Origin: an uncultured Ruminococcus sp.
GTDB taxonomy: Bacteria > Bacillota > Clostridia > Oscillospirales > Ruminococcaceae
Assembly (NCBI RefSeq): GCF_947301925.1
Contig: NZ_CAMYUE010000006.1
Coordinates: forward strand, 1 to 64,000
Reading direction: 5' to 3'
DNA length: 64,000 bases
Part shown: piece by piece, positions 17,002 through 26,111 of the stretch
Layout: each line of letters starts with the position of its first letter
Numbering within the stretch: position 1 is the stretch's first letter
Notes under the pieces: generated by a model
The model's database searches: none
Seen by the model: the letters and a program-made list of their open reading frames with translations, nothing else
What the model was told of the DNA's origin: nothing
Translations under genes and position numbers: made by a program

Positions 17002-17490
17002 TCATTCAGTCTTGAACCATTCCAGTTCAGCTGCGGGAATGACGGTATAGTCCTCCGCATTGCTGCTCTGACGGAGATAAACGTTCCTTATCCCTGCCTG
17101 TATTATCATTCTTGCGCACAGCGGGCATGGCTTTGCCTGATGAGTGGAGCCGTCCGCAGGATTCACACCTGTGAGGTAGAGATCTGCGCCCACGGTCTGC
17201 TCACGGGAGCAGTTGAGGAGAGCGTTTGCCTCCGCGTGGACTGCCCTGCACATACCGTAGCCCTCGCCCTGATGAAGCTCCAATGGTATCCTCGGACATT
17301 CGCCTCTGTCGCAGCAGTTCTCGGTGCCTCTGGGCGAGCCGTTGTAGCCTGTGGAGATAACGGCGTCATTCTTTACGATGACAGCACCGTATTTCCGCTT
17401 CAGACAGGTGCTTCTGTATGCGAAGACCTCTGCGCAGTTGAGGTATGTATCCTCTTTGGAAACGCGCTCAGCGCCTGTTGAGACAACCAT
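17002..17490 (-). CDS. dCMP deaminase-like zinc-dependent deaminase
   Basis: 162 residues of the cytidine/deoxycytidylate deaminase family, which bind zinc and remove an amino group from (d)CMP or related substrates. The zinc ligands and proton shuttle are H85-A-E87 and P121-C122-P-L-C125. CCDRGECPR near residue 60 matches the extra Cys-rich loop of dCMP deaminases and ComE operon protein 2. The start has GGAGG 7 bases upstream. Its place inside a proline operon (12 bases after proB, 30 before proA) gives no clear functional link. It could make dUMP for thymidylate synthesis, or be a ComEB-like protein of unknown role. Confidence 0.85.
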   Translation of the reverse strand: MVVSTGAERVSKEDTYLNCAEVFAYRSTCLKRKYGAVIVKNDAVISTGYNGSPRGTENCCDRGECPRIPLELHQGEGYGMCRAVHAEANALLNCSREQTVGADLYLTGVNPADGSTHQAKPCPLCARMIIQAGIRNVYLRQSSNAEDYTVIPAAELEWFKTE

Positions 17491-17502
17491 AGCGCTCCTC
17501 CG

Positions 17503-18294
17503 TTACTGTGCCCTGAAAAGGGTGCCGATGTCCTTGTCCTCAAAGAGGTCGTAGAGCTTTTCGGGATCCTTTCCGTTCATGATGACCATATCTATCCCTG
17601 CATTGGTGGCTATCTTGGCGGCGGTTATCTTAGTGGACATACCGCCCGTGCCCAGACTTGTGCCTGCGCCGCCTGCCACAGCCTCTATTTCGGGAGTTAT
17701 CTTCTCAACGAGGGGTATAGGCTTAGCGTCGGGGTTGCAGCGGGGATCGTCGTCATAGAGAGCGTCGATGTCGGAGAGTATCAGCAGCAGATCGGCTCTC
17801 GACAGCTCCGCAACGAGGGCGGAAAGGGAGTCGTTCTCGCCTATTTCAAGCTCCAGCTCGTCTATAGCGATGGTATCGTTTTCGTTTACTATGGGGATAA
17901 CGCCCATATCCACCAGCTTCTCCACAGTATTCATGAAGTTGTCGCAGTGGCTGGGGTTGTTGATTATTGCCTTTGTGAGCAGTATCTGCGCCACGGTGAC
18001 GCTGTATTTTGCGAACATATCGTCATAGACGTGCATGAGCTCGCACTGACCGATAGCGGCAACAGCCTGCTTGGTCTTTGTGTCCTTCGGCTTTTCGGGA
18101 AGCCCCAGCTTTCCTGCGCCCAGACCCACAGCGCCCGAGGACACCATGATTATCTCACGTCCCGAGTTGTGGAGGTCGGAAATAACGCGGACAAGATTGG
18201 TCATGCGGCGTATATTGAGCTTTCCCGTCTTATGGGCAAGGGTAGATGTGCCCAGCTTTATGACGATACGCTTTTTTTCGGATATATTTCTCAT
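17503..18294 (-). CDS. proB: Glutamate 5-kinase, short form without PUA domain
   Basis: 263 residues. It phosphorylates glutamate to gamma-glutamyl phosphate, the first and usually proline-inhibited step of proline synthesis. The amino-acid kinase fold shows KLGTSTLAHKTGKL near the start, MVSSGAVGLGAGKLG, NENDTIAIDELE and GTGGMSTKITAAKIA. The C-terminal PUA domain present in the approximately 370-residue forms is missing, as in many clostridia, so feedback control may differ. An AAGGAA site precedes the ATG. It is 11 bases after the hydroxyacid dehydrogenase gene and 12 before the deaminase gene. Confidence 0.96.
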   Translation of the reverse strand: MRNISEKKRIVIKLGTSTLAHKTGKLNIRRMTNLVRVISDLHNSGREIIMVSSGAVGLGAGKLGLPEKPKDTKTKQAVAAIGQCELMHVYDDMFAKYSVTVAQILLTKAIINNPSHCDNFMNTVEKLVDMGVIPIVNENDTIAIDELELEIGENDSLSALVAELSRADLLLILSDIDALYDDDPRCNPDAKPIPLVEKITPEIEAVAGGAGTSLGTGGMSTKITAAKIATNAGIDMVIMNGKDPEKLYDLFEDKDIGTLFRAQ

Positions 18295-18305
18295 AAGTAA
18301 TTCCT

Positions 18306-19256
18306 TCAGTTGACTTTATTCTGAGGTTTTCCCTTCTGCCACGCCCTGATGTTCCCGCAAACGATATCCACAAGGCGCTGTCTCGTTTCCAGGGGAGCCC
18401 ATGCGGTATGGGGGGTGATAACGCAGTTCTTCGCGCCTTTCAGGGGAGTATCGGGAGACATAGGCTCCTTCACCAGCACATCGAGATAAGCGGCAGCTAT
18501 CCTTCCGCTGTTCAGAGCATCGGCCAGATCGGCCTCGTTCACAACTCTGCCGCGAGAGGTATTTATCAGCATGGCCGATGGCTTCATATGTGAAATGAGC
18601 TCCTTGTTCACCATGCCTGCGGTCTTGTCCGTAAGGGGACAGTGAAAGGTGATGATATCGGCCTTTTCCGCAGCCGTATAAAGGTCGGTGACCTCATAGG
18701 GGCAGTCCTTTGGCTGAGTCCTTGTGCTGACCACTATATCCATGCCGAAGGCGGCGCCTATCTCGGCCACCTTCCTGCCGATGGAGCCGAAGCCCACCAC
18801 GGCAAGTGTCTTGCCTGCCAGCTCGGCAGTTGGGACGGGGAAATAGGAGAACGCAGGAGAGCGTTCCCATTCGCCGTTTTTTACGGCGGTATCGTAGTCC
18901 CTGACGCGGCTGAAGCGGTCAAGGATATATGCGAAGGTCTGCTGAGCCACGGCGTTTGTGGAGTACTGACCCGCATTGCAGACGGCGATGCCTTTCTGAG
19001 CGGCATATTCGATATCCACGTTATTGAAGCCCGTAGCGAAAAGGCCTACATATTTTATATTTGGGCAGGCGTCCATGACCTCCTTGGTAATGAGCACCTT
19101 GTTGCAGAGGACGATATCCGCGTCGCCGATATTGGCGGCGGTGTCCTCGGGCTTTGTGAGGGGGATTATCTTAACCTCACCCAGCTCCTCAAGCTGAGTT
19201 GTGGGGATATCACCGCTTATATTTACTGTATACCAGTCAAGGACCGCGATTTTCAC
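18306..19256 (-). CDS. D-2-hydroxyacid dehydrogenase (glycerate/hydroxypyruvate reductase-like)
   Basis: A 316-residue NAD-dependent dehydrogenase of the D-isomer family. The nucleotide-binding motif GFGSIGRKVAEIGAAFG starts at about residue 148. The catalytic Arg is in NTSRGRVVNEADL and the catalytic His in TPHTAWAP. The sequence CNAGQYSTNAVAQ near residue 100 is common in glycerate and hydroxypyruvate reductases, so the substrate may be hydroxypyruvate or glycerate, but this is inference. It lies 3 bases after the small acidic membrane protein gene and 11 before proB. It differs clearly from the D-lactate dehydrogenase gene at 61.5 kb. Confidence 0.88.
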   Translation of the reverse strand: MKIAVLDWYTVNISGDIPTTQLEELGEVKIIPLTKPEDTAANIGDADIVLCNKVLITKEVMDACPNIKYVGLFATGFNNVDIEYAAQKGIAVCNAGQYSTNAVAQQTFAYILDRFSRVRDYDTAVKNGEWERSPAFSYFPVPTAELAGKTLAVVGFGSIGRKVAEIGAAFGMDIVVSTRTQPKDCPYEVTDLYTAAEKADIITFHCPLTDKTAGMVNKELISHMKPSAMLINTSRGRVVNEADLADALNSGRIAAAYLDVLVKEPMSPDTPLKGAKNCVITPHTAWAPLETRQRLVDIVCGNIRAWQKGKPQNKVN

Positions 19257-19259
19257 TGT

Positions 19260-19679
19260 TTATTCCTCCTCGTCCTCTTCGGAGTCGTCGTCCTCGTCGC
19301 TGTCCTCGTAGGACTCCTCATCGCTGTCCTCGTCGGACTTCTCGTCAGCCTTGTCTTCCTTGTCGGCAGCAGCCTCCTCGGTCTTTTTGGGCTTGATGAT
19401 GACAGAGGCGATAATGGCAATGAGTATCAGAGCCAGCTCGATGATGCCTATGCCATAGAAAAGGGTCTTGTTATCTGATGTCCAGAGGAGAAGAGATATA
19501 GCGGGAGCTATAGCAAAGATAAGCTGGAACGGTCTTTTCTGAACTGCGAACCTGTAGCTGAAGAAGATCAGTGAAATAACAGCAAGGGTGAGGTGCATCC
19601 AGAAAGGGAACGGGAAGATGGTAGGATTCTCCGTATCCGAGATCTGAGCGAGTGGTACAAAAATATCTGTGAAGTTCAT
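19260..19679 (-). CDS. Small four-helix membrane protein with acidic tail
   Basis: 139 residues, not recognised as a named family. The start is the ATG giving MNFTDIFVPLAQ, 6 bases after CGGAG; an upstream in-frame ATG has no such site. Three or four hydrophobic segments (about residues 23-40, 47-65 and 72-96) are followed by a cytoplasmic tail of about 40 residues made almost wholly of Asp, Glu, Ser and Lys. It is the first gene of the operon driven from 19759-19787 that continues through proB and proA. The tail is simple-sequence DNA (repeated gac/gag) and its length may vary between strains. Confidence 0.75.
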   Translation of the reverse strand: MNFTDIFVPLAQISDTENPTIFPFPFWMHLTLAVISLIFFSYRFAVQKRPFQLIFAIAPAISLLLWTSDNKTLFYGIGIIELALILIAIIASVIIKPKKTEEAAADKEDKADEKSDEDSDEESYEDSDEDDDSEEDEEE

Positions 19680-19758
19680 AATATCTCCGATCCTCCGCAC
19701 TTTTCTGTGTACCGGAAAAAGGCGGATCTTTATAAGATTGCAAAAGTATGCACATTAC

Positions 19759-19787
19759 ATTATAGCACAAAAGGCGGAGAGATTCAA
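19759..19787 (-). promoter_or_regulatory. Sigma-A promoter of the proline operon
   Basis: On the minus strand: TTGAAT, a 17-base spacer, TATAAT. It lies about 75 bases before the first gene and faces away from the response regulator promoter at 19861. Confidence 0.75.
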
Positions 19788-19860
19788 CTGTATTTTAAAA
19801 AAATACACAAAAAATTTATGGCGCATTGCCGCGTATTTTCGGCTGTTTTTAACAGGGGGC

Positions 19861-19889
19861 TTGAATTTTTCCGCCGCTTACCGTATAAT
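19861..19889 (+). promoter_or_regulatory. Sigma-A promoter of the two-component operon
   Basis: TTGAAT at 19861-19866, a 17-base spacer, and TATAAT at 19884-19889. It is about 55 bases before the response regulator ATG. Confidence 0.75.
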
Positions 19890-19943
19890 AGTGAGTAGTG
19901 CAGACAACACCATGATGATCAATTCTCGTAAGGGAGGCTTTAC

Positions 19944-20627
19944 ATGATATATATGCTTGAGGACGAGGAAGGCATAAGGAACTTCGTGATATATGCGCTG
20001 AAGAGCTCGGGCTTTGAGGCCGAGGGCTTCGAGACGCCCTCCGCTCTCCGTGAGGCCATGGACAGGGAGCTTCCCGAGCTGCTGCTCCTTGACCGTATGC
20101 TGCCGGAGGAGGACGGCCTGACGGTGCTGAAGAAGCTCCGCAGCGCCCCCGCCACAGGTAAGCTCCCCGTGATAATGCTCACCGCCAAGGGCACGGAGCT
20201 GGACAAGGTGGAGGGACTGGACAGCGGCGCCGACGACTACATAGCCAAGCCATTCGGCACACTGGAGCTTATTTCGCGTATAAAGGCGCTGCTGCGCCGC
20301 ACGTCAGATGCACCTCCAGGTGCTGAAAGGCTGGAACTGGGCGGCATATGCGTTTATCCCTCGAAGCACGAGGTCTTTGCCGACGGTGAGAAGGTAGTGC
20401 TGACCCTGAAGGAGTACGACCTGCTGCTCATGCTCATGAGGCACAGGGGAGAGGTATTCTCCCGTGAGAGCCTTCTCAGGGAGATATGGGGCTACGACTT
20501 TGCAGGCGAGAGCCGCACGGTGGACGTCCATATAAGGACTCTCCGCCATAAGCTTGGAAACTGCGGGGATATGATAGAGACCATACGCGGAGTAGGCTAC
20601 AAGGCAGGTGACGAGTCTATTGACTAA
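19944..20627 (+). CDS. OmpR/PhoB-family response regulator
   Basis: 227 residues. The receiver domain (1-115) has the acidic pair E6/D7, phosphoacceptor Asp50 in LLLLDRMLPEEDG, Thr80 and the conserved Lys102 (YIAKPFG). The C-terminal winged helix (about 130-225) has LTLKEYDLLLMLM and SRTVDVHIRTLRHKLG, the PhoB/OmpR DNA-binding signature. GGGAGG lies 9 bases before the ATG. The histidine kinase gene starts inside its last codons, so the pair is translationally coupled. The closest well-known pattern is PhoB/WalR-like, but no phosphate transport genes are near, so the stimulus is unknown. Confidence 0.95.
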   Translation: MIYMLEDEEGIRNFVIYALKSSGFEAEGFETPSALREAMDRELPELLLLDRMLPEEDGLTVLKKLRSAPATGKLPVIMLTAKGTELDKVEGLDSGADDYIAKPFGTLELISRIKALLRRTSDAPPGAERLELGGICVYPSKHEVFADGEKVVLTLKEYDLLLMLMRHRGEVFSRESLLREIWGYDFAGESRTVDVHIRTLRHKLGNCGDMIETIRGVGYKAGDESID

Positions 20628-22293
20628 GAAGATATTTTTCGGCATAATCACCATATGTCTGCTTTCCGTTGCGGCAGTCATAATCATAGTCACCGCCATA
20701 CTCTACGGAAGCTCCGCAGAGACCGCCGCCGCACAGGCAAGGACAGACGCGCGGCTCATAGCCTCGGCGGTGGAGAAGGAGGGCGCGGCCTACTTTGATA
20801 CCGCGGACATATCCGACGATATCCGCGTGACGCTCATAGACAGCAGCGGACGCGTGCTGTTCGATTCCGAGGAGGACGCCGCTTCCATGGAGAACCACTC
20901 CGACCGCAGCGAGGTGCGCGAAGCCCTGAAGAACGGCGAGGGAAGCTCCTCGCGCTATTCCCGCACCATAATGAAAAAGACCGTCAACCACGCCGTAAGG
21001 CTCAGTGACGGCAATATAATAAGAGTATCGGGAGCCCATACCTCCTTGACGGCTCAGCTTCTGAAGGTACTGACGCCCATGCTGCTGACCCTTGCGCTGG
21101 TGGTGCTGTTTTCGGCGCTGGCGGCTTCGAGAGTTTCACGCAACATAGTCAAGCCCATAAACGACATAGACCTTGCCCACCCCCACATAAAAAAGAGCTA
21201 CAGCGAGCTTGCGCCCCTGCTGGAGAAGCTCCGCAGCCAGAACATCAAGGTCACCCGACAGATGGACGAGATACACAGCAGCCGCGAGCAGTTCGCCCTT
21301 ATGACGGAGAGCATGACAGAGGGCCTCATCATAGCGGACCCGAAGCTCAACGTACTTACCTGCAATTCCGGTGCAAAGCGGCTTCTGGGCGCGGGCTCCT
21401 TCACCGAGGGGCAGAGCGTCTACGCCCTGAACAATTCCGAGACCTTCCGCCGCTGCCTGCTGAACGCTCTGGGCGGCAGGCGCTCCGAGTGCATACTCCG
21501 CACGGGAGACGGCCAGCGTGAGGTCATCGCCAGCCCTGCCAACAGCATCGACACTGTCTGCGGACTGGTGGTGTTCATCATGGACGTAACGGAGAAGCAG
21601 GAGCTTGAGACCATGCGCCGCGAGTTCACCTCCAACGTGTCCCACGAGCTGAAAACGCCTCTGACCACCATATACGGCACGGCTGATATGCTGGCCAACG
21701 GCATGGTGAAGCAGGAGGACGTTGCGCAGTTCGGCGAGAATATCCGCAGCGAGTCCGAGAGGCTCATAAATCTTATAAACGACATAGTCTCTCTCTCCAA
21801 GCTTGACGAGGAGGACGCGGCTCCACGTCCGAATGAGAGCGTAGAGCTCTATGCTCTTGCGGAGGAGGTACTGGGCAGGCTGAAGCTCAGCGCCGAAGAA
21901 AAGGGCGTCACCACTTCGCTTTCGGGGGAGAGGGTGTCCCTTACGGGCAGCAGGACCATACTCAGCGAGGTGCTGTACAATCTCTGCGACAACGCCATAA
22001 AGTACAACGTAAGCGGCGGAAAGCTGGAGGTAAAGATAGCGCATATCCCGCAGAGAGCCATAATAACCGTCAGCGATACGGGCATGGGCATACCGAAGGA
22101 GCATATAGGCCGTATCTTCGAGCGCTTCTACCGTGTTGACAAGAGCCGCTCGCGGAGGATAAAGGGCACCGGACTTGGTCTTTCCATAGTCAAGCACGGC
22201 GTCATGTACCACAACGGCACCGTCCGTGTGGAAAGTGAAGCAGGCAGGGGAACGGTATTCACCGTTGAGCTGCCAATAGAGAAAAAGCAATGA
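20608..22293 (+). CDS. Sensor histidine kinase, PhoR-like with PAS domain
   Basis: About 561 residues. Two membrane helices (about 10-30 and 148-170) flank an extracytoplasmic sensor of about 115 residues. A linker and a PAS-like domain (about 220-330) follow. The HisKA box is FTSNVSHELKTPL with the phospho-His, and the HATPase has NLCDNAIKYN (N box), DTGMGIP (G1) and GTGLGLSIV (G2). The GTG at 20608 overlaps the regulator gene by 20 bases. A TTG at 20620, 8 bases after AGGTGA, is an equally good start, so the first four residues are uncertain. It is the cognate kinase of the upstream regulator. Confidence 0.94.
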   Translation: MTSLLTKKIFFGIITICLLSVAAVIIIVTAILYGSSAETAAAQARTDARLIASAVEKEGAAYFDTADISDDIRVTLIDSSGRVLFDSEEDAASMENHSDRSEVREALKNGEGSSSRYSRTIMKKTVNHAVRLSDGNIIRVSGAHTSLTAQLLKVLTPMLLTLALVVLFSALAASRVSRNIVKPINDIDLAHPHIKKSYSELAPLLEKLRSQNIKVTRQMDEIHSSREQFALMTESMTEGLIIADPKLNVLTCNSGAKRLLGAGSFTEGQSVYALNNSETFRRCLLNALGGRRSECILRTGDGQREVIASPANSIDTVCGLVVFIMDVTEKQELETMRREFTSNVSHELKTPLTTIYGTADMLANGMVKQEDVAQFGENIRSESERLINLINDIVSLSKLDEEDAAPRPNESVELYALAEEVLGRLKLSAEEKGVTTSLSGERVSLTGSRTILSEVLYNLCDNAIKYNVSGGKLEVKIAHIPQRAIITVSDTGMGIPKEHIGRIFERFYRVDKSRSRRIKGTGLGLSIVKHGVMYHNGTVRVESEAGRGTVFTVELPIEKKQ

Positions 22294-22302
22294 GGTGTTA
22301 TG

Positions 22303-23421
22303 ATGAGTGACAGCATTACCGTTGCAGAGCTGGAAAAGCTTGGCGCGGACGAATATATGCTCATAGATATGAGGGACAGCTCCGCCTTTGAGTACGGACA
22401 CATAGACGGAGCCGTGAACATACCCCCGGAGGAGCTCTCCTCTGCGGAGCTGCCTGCGGACAAAAAGCTGGTAGTATACTGCCGCAGCGGCATAATAAGC
22501 GGAGAGGCTGCCGACGGTCTCTGTGAAAGGGGCTATGAGGCCTGTGAGCTCACAGGAGGCTATGTGGAGTGGCTGAGGCTGAAAATGGAGAACAGACAGG
22601 TCACCGAGGCAGTAGAGCTGAGTCTGCGCAAGAAGTTCAAGAAGTCCATATGGTGCAAGTTCACCAAGGCCATAAACGAGTACGAGCTTGTGCAGCCGGG
22701 AGACAGGATAGCCGTGTGCATATCGGGGGGAAAGGACTCCATGCTCATGGCGAAGCTCTTTCAGGAGCTGAAGCGCCACGACAAATTCCCCTTCGAGCTG
22801 GTGTTCCTTGTTATGGACCCCGGCTACAGTCCCGAGAACCGCCGCGTTATCGAGGGGAACGCCCGCTCAATGTCCATTCCCGTGCATATCTTCGAGTCGG
22901 ACATATTCGATTCCGTGTACAATATCGAGAAGAATCCCTGCTACATATGCGCACGCATGAGAAGGGGATACCTGTACAGCCACGCAAAGGCTCTGGGCTG
23001 CAACAAGATAGCACTGGGACATCATTTTGACGACGTTATCGAGACCATACTCATGGGTATGCTCTACGGCGGACAGGTACAGACCATGATGCCGAAGCTC
23101 CACAGCACAAATTTCGAGGGCATGGAGCTGATACGTCCCCTGTATCTGGTCAGGGAGGACGAAATAAAGCACTGGCGCGACTATAACGGCCTGCATTTCA
23201 TACAGTGCGCCTGCAAGTTCACGGACACCTGCACCACCTGCGCTCCCGACAGCCGTTCCGTGTCAAAGCGTCTGGAGATAAAGAACCTCATCGCCGAGCT
23301 GAAGAAGGTGAACCCCCAGGTGGAGAAGAACATCTTCCGCAGCGTGGAGAACGTCAACGTGAACACGGTCATAGCCTACAAGGACAATGAGGGAGTACAC
23401 CGCTTCACCGACAATTATTAA
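22303..23421 (+). CDS. ttcA: Rhodanese-TtcA fusion: sulfurtransferase joined to tRNA 2-thiocytidine synthase
   Basis: About 372 residues. A rhodanese domain (about 1-90) with active-site Cys in VVYCRSG is fused to a TtcA-type tRNA thiolase. TtcA adds sulfur to cytidine 32 of tRNA using ATP and a [4Fe-4S] cluster. The PP-loop is SGGKDSM. Cys pairs are in NPCYICARMRRGYLY, which matches the E. coli TtcA cluster site CxxCSRLRRG, and in QCACKFTDTC. GHHFDDVIET is also family-typical. The rhodanese could feed persulfide sulfur straight to the thiolase (inference). An AGGTG lies 5 bases before the ATG at 22303; an ATG 3 bases earlier is too close to it. It begins 10 bases after the histidine kinase gene and ends at a strong terminator. 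Confidence 0.9.
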   Translation: MSDSITVAELEKLGADEYMLIDMRDSSAFEYGHIDGAVNIPPEELSSAELPADKKLVVYCRSGIISGEAADGLCERGYEACELTGGYVEWLRLKMENRQVTEAVELSLRKKFKKSIWCKFTKAINEYELVQPGDRIAVCISGGKDSMLMAKLFQELKRHDKFPFELVFLVMDPGYSPENRRVIEGNARSMSIPVHIFESDIFDSVYNIEKNPCYICARMRRGYLYSHAKALGCNKIALGHHFDDVIETILMGMLYGGQVQTMMPKLHSTNFEGMELIRPLYLVREDEIKHWRDYNGLHFIQCACKFTDTCTTCAPDSRSVSKRLEIKNLIAELKKVNPQVEKNIFRSVENVNVNTVIAYKDNEGVHRFTDNY

Positions 23422-23433
23422 CGGCTATCAAAA

Positions 23434-23478
23434 AAGCGTCTGTATTGTGAAATGCCACAAATACAGACGCTTGTTTTT
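23434..23478 (+). terminator. Terminator of the two-component/TtcA operon
   Basis: Long stem AAGCGTCTGTAT (23434-23445) with ATACAGACGCTT (23461-23472), followed by GTTTTTG. Confidence 0.9.
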
Positions 23479-23632
23479 GTACATAAAGGAGAAACCAAAA
23501 ATTATTTTTTTCTTATTCAACCGTTTCCGTTTGAAAAATACCCCTTTACGGCACTTTTATGAAAGGAAGTGATAGCCCGTGGACGGGCTGGCAGCGATGC
23601 CCGACCTGTTAACAGCAAGCGGACAACACTGA

Positions 23633-25939
23633 TTACTGCCAGAATATTATGAGATCCTCGGCCTTGTCAAGGAGATGAGGATAATGGGTAAGCAGAGTAG
23701 AGCCAACCAGATCGAAGCAGAGGGCGAAGGTAAAGACCATAGTCGCCGCCATGACAACTCCCGAGAGGACGTATCTGCTCCTGTTTTTGCAGGGATTTTC
23801 GCAGCTGCGGAACACGCCTGTCATAGAGGCGATGAACAGCAGGGGAGTCATATCGAAGATGTAATGGGTAACGATGCCGCCCATTGAGAAATCCAGCCAT
23901 GCGGTTATGACCGATACCGCCAGACACAGCCATATCACCAGCCTTCTGCGGCGGTCGGCGGGCTTTTCGGCCTTTCTGCCGAGGGCGTAGGGCAGCATGA
24001 ACATTCCCCAGAGCAGTACGGGATAAGAAAGAGCTCCGCAGCCCGACGATATATAGAAGAACTTCTGATAATTATCACGGTCTATGGGGAAGGCCTCGAT
24101 AAAGGGGAAGCTTGTCCTGAATCTCGGCAGCTGTATGAAGTAGTGACCGATGGCGTCGGGGAGATAGGTCAGTGAAAGATCGTTTGCCGCAGCATTGCTC
24201 ACCGTCAGCTGGTAGATGTTGCCGAACTGGAATGGCGAATCAAAACGTGCATTGTTGTACATCATTATCAGTACCGCACCGATCATAAGAGGCACGAGGA
24301 AGCAGGCAGTCTGTATTGCCCTGGAGCTCTTTTTCTGCTTCTTGTCGCGGATTATATCTATAAAATAGGGTATGAGTATCACCGCGCAGAATGATATAGT
24401 GGGACGTGAGCCCACACAGAGGGACAGGGAGGCGCCGCTTATGAACAGCAGTATTAGCTGCTTTATCTTCTTTTTCGTGCATATGGCGGTCATTCCTGCG
24501 GACAGGCATATCATAAGGAAGCATAGTCCCGCAAGGCACGGCAGGGTATACCTGTCAATGCAGTTTGCCGCGAACCAGAAGCCCATGGCGGCTGCGCCTG
24601 TGGGCATCATCAGGAGAAGAAGCAGCAGATTTGCCTTCAGCTTCAGCAGTCTTATCACGGAGAGAATAGCCGTACACATGAACAGCAGTCCCAGCACTGC
24701 GAAGAAGTTATTGGCCATTGCCATAGTAGGCATGGAGCCTTTCAGCTTATAGAAGGGCGCATAATAGGTCAGAACGGGAGCTGCGCCGAAATAGCAGTAG
24801 TAATGTCCCTTGTAGAAGGCGTAGTCCCACATAAATGAGATACCGTTCTGACCGCGGTAATTGTTATCGTAGGGATCGTTCATCCCGGCAAGCTTCTCGT
24901 CCACCTCGGTATCTATGTAGGTCTGCTTCTTGCTGAAAGCGTCGTAGGTGGCAACAAAGGGATCAACGCAGAGATCGTCTATATCGGGATAGTTTCTGAG
25001 CTTCTGATCGGGAGCCGAGAAAAGCAGTCCGGAAAATGTCACCAGAAGAGTCATAGCTCCCACAGCAATTATGTGGGCGGTCTTTTTTCTGTCGTAGGTA
25101 ACTGTATAGAAGCGGTATTCCTTTATTGCTATGAGTACAAGGCAGAGCACCAGAAGGAAGAAGTAGCGTATGGCCGAAAAGCTGTAACGCGGAGCGCTGA
25201 GAGCCTTTATGCTGCGGACAGTAATGTCCTCGTTGGGACGGTCTATGAATAAAGACAGCGTCCTTATCTTTCCGTAAGGCCTGAAGCTCATGGATACTGT
25301 GGTATCATATCCCTTTGGGTGCTTGTGCTGTACGGTCACTGCCTGAGAGGTGATATTGTCGTCTGTCATGCGCAGCTTTACATCAAAGGCGTCGGTGGTC
25401 CTTTTTGAGTCCAGGCCGATCTCAAGGACGGTGGTGCTGTCGGGAAGCTTCGGCATCTCAAGGATAGACGAACTCTTTATGCGTATCTCCTTGCTTTCGG
25501 TGAGCTCCGCCTCCTGGCTGAGCTTTACCGTATCAAGGGGGATATCGGTTACTTCCTTTATGTGCGTGAAGCTCTTGCCGTTGAAAAGAATTACCTCCGC
25601 TGCAATTAGCACCAGTGCACAGACAGCTCCCTTTTTGAGGAGCTTTGCGGCTTTACTGCTCTTTATGTACCTTGCCGCAAGCAGGGCGGAGAAGGTGAGC
25701 AGGCAGGCGGCTGCTAATGCGGCAGCAGAAAGACCGCTTTTTCCGTCTATCATATTGGAGTATACGAGAGCTGTGATGAAAAGCAGGACGCAAACCAGCA
25801 CACAGGCGGCTCCGACGAGCCTTATCCTGAATTTCTTCACGTCCTCTTTAAGCTTTCCGCCGTATTTCCTTTCAAGGGCTAAATGGGCGGCAAAGGCTGC
25901 TGCAAAGGACAGTATTGGTACTAATACTGATAATATCAT
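23633..25939 (-). CDS. Polytopic membrane protein, GT-C glycosyltransferase-like
   Basis: 768 residues with about 14 hydrophobic segments. Two or three helices at the N-terminus are followed by a soluble beta-rich domain (about 115-255), then many helices. The region WDYAFYKGHYYCYFGAAPV near residue 390, followed by a Pro and a long hydrophobic stretch, resembles the first catalytic loop region of bacterial GT-C glycosyltransferases (D-x-YYxGxYYxxFGPxP). Such enzymes move sugars from lipid-linked donors on the outer face of the membrane. Acceptor and donor cannot be told. It stands alone on this strand. A sigma-A promoter at 26258-26286 could drive it with a leader of about 310 nt. Confidence 0.7.
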   Translation of the reverse strand: MILSVLVPILSFAAAFAAHLALERKYGGKLKEDVKKFRIRLVGAACVLVCVLLFITALVYSNMIDGKSGLSAAALAAACLLTFSALLAARYIKSSKAAKLLKKGAVCALVLIAAEVILFNGKSFTHIKEVTDIPLDTVKLSQEAELTESKEIRIKSSSILEMPKLPDSTTVLEIGLDSKRTTDAFDVKLRMTDDNITSQAVTVQHKHPKGYDTTVSMSFRPYGKIRTLSLFIDRPNEDITVRSIKALSAPRYSFSAIRYFFLLVLCLVLIAIKEYRFYTVTYDRKKTAHIIAVGAMTLLVTFSGLLFSAPDQKLRNYPDIDDLCVDPFVATYDAFSKKQTYIDTEVDEKLAGMNDPYDNNYRGQNGISFMWDYAFYKGHYYCYFGAAPVLTYYAPFYKLKGSMPTMAMANNFFAVLGLLFMCTAILSVIRLLKLKANLLLLLLMMPTGAAAMGFWFAANCIDRYTLPCLAGLCFLMICLSAGMTAICTKKKIKQLILLFISGASLSLCVGSRPTISFCAVILIPYFIDIIRDKKQKKSSRAIQTACFLVPLMIGAVLIMMYNNARFDSPFQFGNIYQLTVSNAAANDLSLTYLPDAIGHYFIQLPRFRTSFPFIEAFPIDRDNYQKFFYISSGCGALSYPVLLWGMFMLPYALGRKAEKPADRRRRLVIWLCLAVSVITAWLDFSMGGIVTHYIFDMTPLLFIASMTGVFRSCENPCKNRSRYVLSGVVMAATMVFTFALCFDLVGSTLLTHYPHLLDKAEDLIIFWQ

Positions 25940-26016
25940 AGCGCAATCACGTTCCTTATTAAAAATATCTGCATTACTTAGACGGGCAAGAGCATTGATC
26001 CTCTCACATTTTTTTC

Positions 26017-26111
26017 AGATTTTTTCCCAACATTTTTTCATGTCAAAAAAAGTCATGAAGGCTGTACTGCTGTCACGGCATCAGAATAAATCCAAAGGAG
26101 AAACAGCAATG
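26017..26111 (+). repeat. Degenerate copy of the SASP promoter/leader region
   Basis: About 90 bases match 33807-33906 upstream of the SASP gene. Both copies contain aaaaaagtcatgaaggct, cacggcatca and the identical end ataaatccaaaggagaaac followed by agcaATG. In this copy the -10-like sequence TATACTA has become TGTACTG. The same ATG opens only 13 codons (26109-26150). Confidence 0.85.

Noticed and set aside
20608..20619. Calling the histidine kinase start firmly at GTG 20608
   Set aside because: TTG at 20620 has better spacing from AGGTGA; both remain possible, so the outer one is listed with this caveat.
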